A stretch of 9,435 nt of DNA, from contig JAUIKP010000093.1 in NCBI GenBank assembly GCA_030430725.1, forward strand, positions 1 through 9,435, given 5' to 3'. Each line of letters begins with the position of its first letter. Positions within the stretch are counted from its first letter, which is position 1. Of this stretch, positions 6,988 through 9,435 are shown piece by piece. Under the pieces are notes generated by a model. That model made no database searches, was not told the DNA's origin, and worked only from the letters and a program-made list of their open reading frames with translations. The position numbers were made by a program, and so were the translations under genes. The stretch is from Nitrospiria bacterium (GTDB taxonomy: Bacteria > Nitrospirota > Nitrospiria > Nitrospirales > UBA8639).

Positions 6988-7061
6988 GGATCTTACGAGT
7001 GAGGCCCTAGATCGCAGTTGAGGAAAAGGTTTTCATCTTACTCTGATGGAAAGGAGATGTT

Positions 7062-7217
7062 ATGCCCACAGCAACCGCCAAAAAATGTGCACATCCTTCT
7101 TGTACATGTGAAGCACCTCCGGGAAAAGAGTTTTGTTCCGAAAATTGCTCATCTTCCCAACCGTCCAAAGGTGGAAAATGTCAGTGCCAACATTCCGGAT
7201 GTGGGCAAGGAGGTTAG
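7062..7217 (+). CDS. Bacterial metallothionein (SmtA/BmtA-like)
   Basis: A 51-residue cytoplasmic metal-binding protein of the bacterial metallothionein family (PF02069), which buffers zinc, cadmium or copper through Cys clusters. It has eight Cys (9, 14, 16, 25, 29, 40, 42, 47) and two His (11, 44). The N-terminal KCAHPSCTC matches the family's CxCxxCxC block with the second Cys replaced by His11. The pair FCSENC (24-29, spacing C-x3-C) completes the four-Cys zinc-finger-like site with Cys9 and Cys14; the tail CQCQHSGC resembles the CGHTGC part of SmtA, but the final Cys of SmtA is Gln49 here and Cys40 is extra. The ATG at 7062 has a strong site, AAGGAG (7051-7056), 5 bases upstream. The gene is small, lies in its own leader with a candidate promoter and inverted repeat, and is separated from the next gene by 131 bases. 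Confidence 0.88.
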   Translation: MPTATAKKCAHPSCTCEAPPGKEFCSENCSSSQPSKGGKCQCQHSGCGQGG

Positions 7218-7348
7218 CCGAGCGAATGCTCATAAAACTCATTCCGGCCATCAATCACACCATCCGAAGAGGTCGATCGGTGGCGGTAGGAAGGCCGGTA
7301 GTTGTTCATTGGAAAACGGTGGGAATCTCATAATAAAAGGAGGCGATC

Positions 7349-7741
7349 ATGATTACAATCAAACACAAAAGGCCGTGGCTGGTGAATTTGAAAATTTTCA
7401 TGACATTTGCTTTGCTCATGGGGGTTCCGGGATTCGCTTGGAGTAGCGATCTCGCAGGCCACCTTCCTGCTGACGACCGTTCGGCAACAAGTCAAATACA
7501 GAAAGATCATCAACTAGATAAAGGTCATCGCATTATTAAAGGAGTGGTTGAGGAAGTAAACGACAATACGATTCGGGTTGATGCGGGAGAGGCAGGTGAG
7601 CTCACCCCTCGGTACTTGAATTTGAGTAATTCCCAGGAGAAAGAAGATTTCAAAATTGGAGACATGGTTCAGATCGAAGTTAACGCCCAAAATAAAGTGG
7701 TGAATTTTCAACCCGTTCATCAAGATGGAGGTAAGCATTAA
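7349..7741 (+). CDS. Exported small protein with OB-like beta domain
   Basis: A 130-residue secreted protein of unknown function. The basic N-terminus and hydrophobic core [20 protein letters not shown] (about 15-34) form a signal peptide, probably cleaved near AWS-SD, so the mature protein would be periplasmic. After a polar linker rich in Asp, Gln and His (35-60), a compact beta domain follows: [20 protein letters not shown] (64-83), [10 protein letters not shown], and [18 protein letters not shown] (102-119). The pattern 'G-V-V-x-x-V-x-D-x-x-I-x-V' then 'GD-x-V-x-I-x-V' is that of small OB- or DUF5666-like periplasmic domains. ATG 7349 follows a perfect AAAGGAGG at 5 bases, implying strong translation. 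The 131-base gap before it has an inverted pair CCGGCC / GGCCGG but no clear promoter. Confidence 0.8.
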   Translation: MITIKHKRPWLVNLKIFMTFALLMGVPGFAWSSDLAGHLPADDRSATSQIQKDHQLDKGHRIIKGVVEEVNDNTIRVDAGEAGELTPRYLNLSNSQEKEDFKIGDMVQIEVNAQNKVVNFQPVHQDGGKH

Positions 7742-7778
7742 GTAGTACCGATAGATCTGGAAATCGCGAAGAAGGGGA

Positions 7779-7829
7779 ATGTACAAACCATCAATATGGC
7801 AATTACGTCATTCCCGATGTACCAACCAT
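7779..7829 (+). repeat. Short direct repeat between two genes
   Basis: ATGTACAAACCAT (7779-7791) recurs as ATGTACCAACCAT (7817-7829) with one mismatch, 38 bp start to start. Both copies lie in the 125-base gap before the DUF1328 gene. No function is evident; it could be two binding sites or chance. Confidence 0.3.
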
Positions 7830-7866
7830 TCCAACCCGTTGGGAAGGACACAAAGGAGAATTACCA

Positions 7867-8031
7867 ATGTTAAGTTGGGCCATTACATTTCTCGTTATTG
7901 CTCTTATTGCAGGAGTGGTCGGCTTAACCGGCGTAGCCGGTACAGCGACCAACATTGCCTGGGTGTTATTTGTCGTATTTTTGATTATTTTTGCTTTGAG
8001 TTTTATTACGGGGAAAAGACCTCCGGCCTAA
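7867..8031 (+). CDS. DUF1328 (YtjA-like) small membrane protein
   Basis: A 54-residue membrane protein of the DUF1328/YtjA family (PF07043, UPF0391). It starts [19 protein letters not shown], with the conserved tryptophan and glycine-rich first helix (about 3-24), followed by GTATNIAW and a second helix [17 protein letters not shown] (33-49) and a short positive tail KRPPA. This two-helix pattern and length match the family closely. Members are widespread in stress- and envelope-related gene clusters, but their biochemical role is unknown. AAAGGAG (7853-7859) lies 7 bases before ATG 7867. The next gene starts 69 bases downstream with no terminator in between, so it is likely co-transcribed. 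Confidence 0.9.
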   Translation: MLSWAITFLVIALIAGVVGLTGVAGTATNIAWVLFVVFLIIFALSFITGKRPPA

Positions 8032-8100
8032 CAGTGGGATTGAAGGGAACCAACCCCGTCATTGGTCAGGAACGGCTCACCATAAGGTGATGGAGGGTGT

Positions 8101-8580
8101 GTGGCTGCGAAGCGGTTAAATGCGGCTGCAGGAAATTTCTATAAGAGAATCAACGACAGTCAAGCCAGGGAATATGTGGTTTTCATCATGATTATGATCA
8201 TTACCCCTGACGATGTTTTTCGAAGTGCAATGGTTCTCCACTTTCGTGAAAAGGACTATGCCCTTTCCATACCTGAACATCGACAGGAGGTGACTTCACT
8301 GGTGGAGAAACAGGCTCCGGAAGTCATTGTCCTGGATATGTCAATTGCCGACCCCAATGGGCCAACCGTCCTGAAAGATCTGCGTGCCACAGGGTATGGC
8401 GGGAAAATTATCGCGATCAGTGGACCCTCCAATCGACCCTTAATGGTCAACATGCATCATCAGAAGATCGATCAAGTCATCAGGCGGACTCCGACTGATT
8501 CTCTTGCCCCTTTTATCGATCAACTGGAAAGCCTTATCCGCGTGATGCTCCGTGAGGAGATATCCAGAAAAGGCGAATGA
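8101..8580 (+). CDS. Stand-alone receiver-domain protein, non-canonical
   Basis: A 159-residue protein with one response-regulator receiver-like domain (about 27-150) and no output domain. In order: beta strand VVFIMIMIITPDD with the acidic pair Asp37-Asp38, the phosphoacceptor region EVIVLDMS with Asp79, the Ser/Thr switch position KIIAISGP (Ser107), and QVIRRTPTD where the nearly invariant Lys of receivers appears to be Arg129. A Lys-to-Arg change usually alters the response to phosphorylation, so the protein may be a pseudo-receiver. The start is a GTG at 8101 with GGAGG at 8092-8096, 4 bases upstream; an ATG at 8188 would drop a 29-residue N-terminal extension and lacks a site, so I kept the GTG with reserve. 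The C-terminal tail (LREEISRKGE) is charged. Its kinase, if any, is not in this window. Confidence 0.75.
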   Translation: MAAKRLNAAAGNFYKRINDSQAREYVVFIMIMIITPDDVFRSAMVLHFREKDYALSIPEHRQEVTSLVEKQAPEVIVLDMSIADPNGPTVLKDLRATGYGGKIIAISGPSNRPLMVNMHHQKIDQVIRRTPTDSLAPFIDQLESLIRVMLREEISRKGE

Positions 8581-8587
8581 GCCTTTT
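8568..8587. terminator. Terminator hairpin overlapping the receiver gene's stop codon
   Basis: AAAAGGC (8568-8574) and GCCTTTT (8581-8587) are exact complements around the loop GAATGA (8575-8580), in which TGA is the stop codon of the receiver gene. The T-run is part of the 3' arm, and the A-run on the other side makes the structure usable in both directions. The stem is 7 bp. Confidence 0.5.
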
Positions 8588-8607
8588 GGTAAGGGGGGTT
8601 GGTCAAC

Positions 8608-8721
8608 ATGGAAAGGATTGGGAGGACTGTTTTACAGCGGAAAAAGAAGCATACCAAGAATCAACGGCCCGTTCTCCCATTTATCAACGGAACAATCATT
8701 AGAGAGAGGTGTGTCGGCTAA
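8608..8721 (+). CDS. Possible very small protein (unsupported by homology)
   Basis: Between the receiver gene and Ku, an open frame of 37 codons starts at ATG 8608 behind AGGGGGG (8592-8598) at 9 bases and ends with TAA at 8719-8721. The product is basic (RKKKHTKNQR near residues 11-20) with a Pro/Phe/Ile middle and a C-terminal Cys. No family is recognisable, and the frame may be chance. The remaining bases up to 8781 show no other gene. Confidence 0.15.
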   Translation: MERIGRTVLQRKKKHTKNQRPVLPFINGTIIRERCVG

Positions 8722-8781
8722 GTGGCAATACTCCTGTGGGTGTTTCCACTGCTAATGACATGACGGTTAGGGATCAGAGAA

Positions 8782-9435
8782 ATGACCAGACCAATTTGGA
8801 GAGGGCATATTACCTTTGGTCTTGTCACCATTCCTGTTGTCGTTCATTCCGCAGAAAAGCAATTTGACTTGCATTTCCGGTTGTTGGATAGCCGAAACCA
8901 TGCCCGAGTCCGGTATGAACGTGTCAACGAGGAGACGGGTGAAGAGGTTCCATGGCAGGACATTGTGAAAGGGTTTGAATATGAAGAGGGTCGGTATGTC
9001 CTTTTAAATGATGCTGATTTTGAAAAAGTTGCCATTGAAGTGAATAAATCAGTTGAAATTGAAAATTTCGTCAACGGAAAGGATATCGGCTACGAATATT
9101 TTGATAAGCCCTATTATCTTGTTCCCGATAAAAAGGGCGAAAAAGTCTATGTGCTGTTACGGGAAGTGCTTCGTCGGAGCGGCAAAGTCGGGATTGCCAA
9201 AGTCGTTATCCGAACACGCCAGTATTTAGCCGCTCTTATTCCTCAAGGACATGTTCTGGTGCTGGAGCTTCTGCGATTTCATCAAGAAATCCGCAACGTG
9301 CAAGAATTGGATGTGCCTGAAGCGGGTGTGAAATCCTACAAAATTTCGGAAAAGGAATTGACGCTGGCCCAACAATTGGTGGAATCCATGAGCACCGAAT
9401 GGGAACCCGAACGCTATCATGATGATTACCGTGAT
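8782..9435 (+). CDS. ku: Ku, DNA-end-binding protein of bacterial NHEJ (3' end cut off)
   Basis: The first 218 residues of bacterial Ku (Ku70/Ku80 beta-barrel, PF02735), open to the window edge with no stop. The homodimer threads onto double-strand DNA ends and recruits the ligase LigD for non-homologous end joining. The start MTRPIWRGHITFGLVTIPV is the classic Ku N-terminus. Next come LHFRLLDSRNHARVRYERVNEE (split over 30-51, RLLD and RVRYERV being hallmarks), the segment VPWQDIVKGFEYEEGRYVLL (56-75, the Ku-typical 'IVKGYE' region), YEYFDKPYYLVPD (104-116), VGIAKVVIRTRQYLAALIP (136-154) and LELLRFHQEIR (161-171). Full Ku proteins run to about 260-300 residues, so the C-terminal LigD-interaction part is missing here. 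Start ATG 8782 has a modest purine stretch upstream. It follows the receiver gene by 200 bases. Confidence 0.96.
   Translation, partial: MTRPIWRGHITFGLVTIPVVVHSAEKQFDLHFRLLDSRNHARVRYERVNEETGEEVPWQDIVKGFEYEEGRYVLLNDADFEKVAIEVNKSVEIENFVNGKDIGYEYFDKPYYLVPDKKGEKVYVLLREVLRRSGKVGIAKVVIRTRQYLAALIPQGHVLVLELLRFHQEIRNVQELDVPEAGVKSYKISEKELTLAQQLVESMSTEWEPERYHDDYRD

Noticed and set aside
7018..7446. A 142-codon open frame overlapping the metallothionein and the next gene
   Set aside because: It has no ribosome binding site of its own and overlaps two genes that have strong sites and recognisable products; the His/Gly-rich part comes from reading the intergenic gap.
7779..8090. A 103-codon open frame covering the DUF1328 gene
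   Set aside because: It overlaps the clear DUF1328 gene in another frame, and its composition (many Arg, Cys, Ser) is that of a shadow frame.
8552..8755. A 67-codon open frame after the receiver gene
   Set aside because: It begins inside the receiver gene without a ribosome binding site and resembles no known protein.
1..9435. Mobile elements, CRISPR arrays, tRNA or rRNA genes
   Set aside because: I saw no transposase or integrase frame, no terminal inverted repeats with target duplications, no regularly spaced repeats, and no cloverleaf or rRNA-like sequence.

Overview
The window is ordinary bacterial chromosome of roughly 50% GC, densely coding and almost all on the + strand. Composition, envelope-type proteins (an outer-membrane-style lipoprotein, an exported OB-like protein) and the gene mix (Ku, PRC-barrel, DUF1328, YtxH/ElaB-like protein) suggest a free-living Gram-negative. 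A Nitrospirota-type bacterium would fit, but that is a guess from gene content, not a proven assignment.

Layout. 26-415: a small coiled-coil protein of unknown role with a probable terminator at 461-486, then about 230 bases with no supported gene. 717-1322 (- strand): a flavodoxin-fold NAD(P)H-dependent FMN reductase, divergent from 1636-2271, a cyclase/kynurenine-formamidase-family protein that lacks two of the usual metal ligands. The 313-base divergent region carries a 9-bp inverted repeat and a good sigma70-like promoter. 2422-3570: AI-2E/PerM family transporter. 3660-5036: DUF2254 membrane protein.

5247-8580 is a run of small stress- or envelope-type genes. A compact operon (duplicated PRC-barrel protein, YtxH/ElaB-like membrane protein, small lipoprotein) closes with a clear terminator at 6886-6907. 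Behind it lie a candidate promoter, a 7-bp inverted repeat and a 51-residue metallothionein (7062-7217). Then come an exported OB-like protein (7349-7741), a 54-residue DUF1328/YtjA protein (7867-8031) and a stand-alone receiver-domain protein (8101-8580) whose stop codon lies inside a terminator-like hairpin. The window ends inside a bacterial Ku gene (8782 to beyond 9435), the DNA-end-binding protein of non-homologous end joining.

Taken together, the right half looks like a general stress cassette (metal binding, envelope integrity, DNA double-strand-break repair). I found no mobile element, CRISPR array, tRNA or rRNA, and no clearly new defence or biosynthetic system. The best leads are the variant metallothionein with its leader, the cyclase with a broken metal motif, the non-canonical receiver, and the structured leader in front of the PRC-barrel operon.
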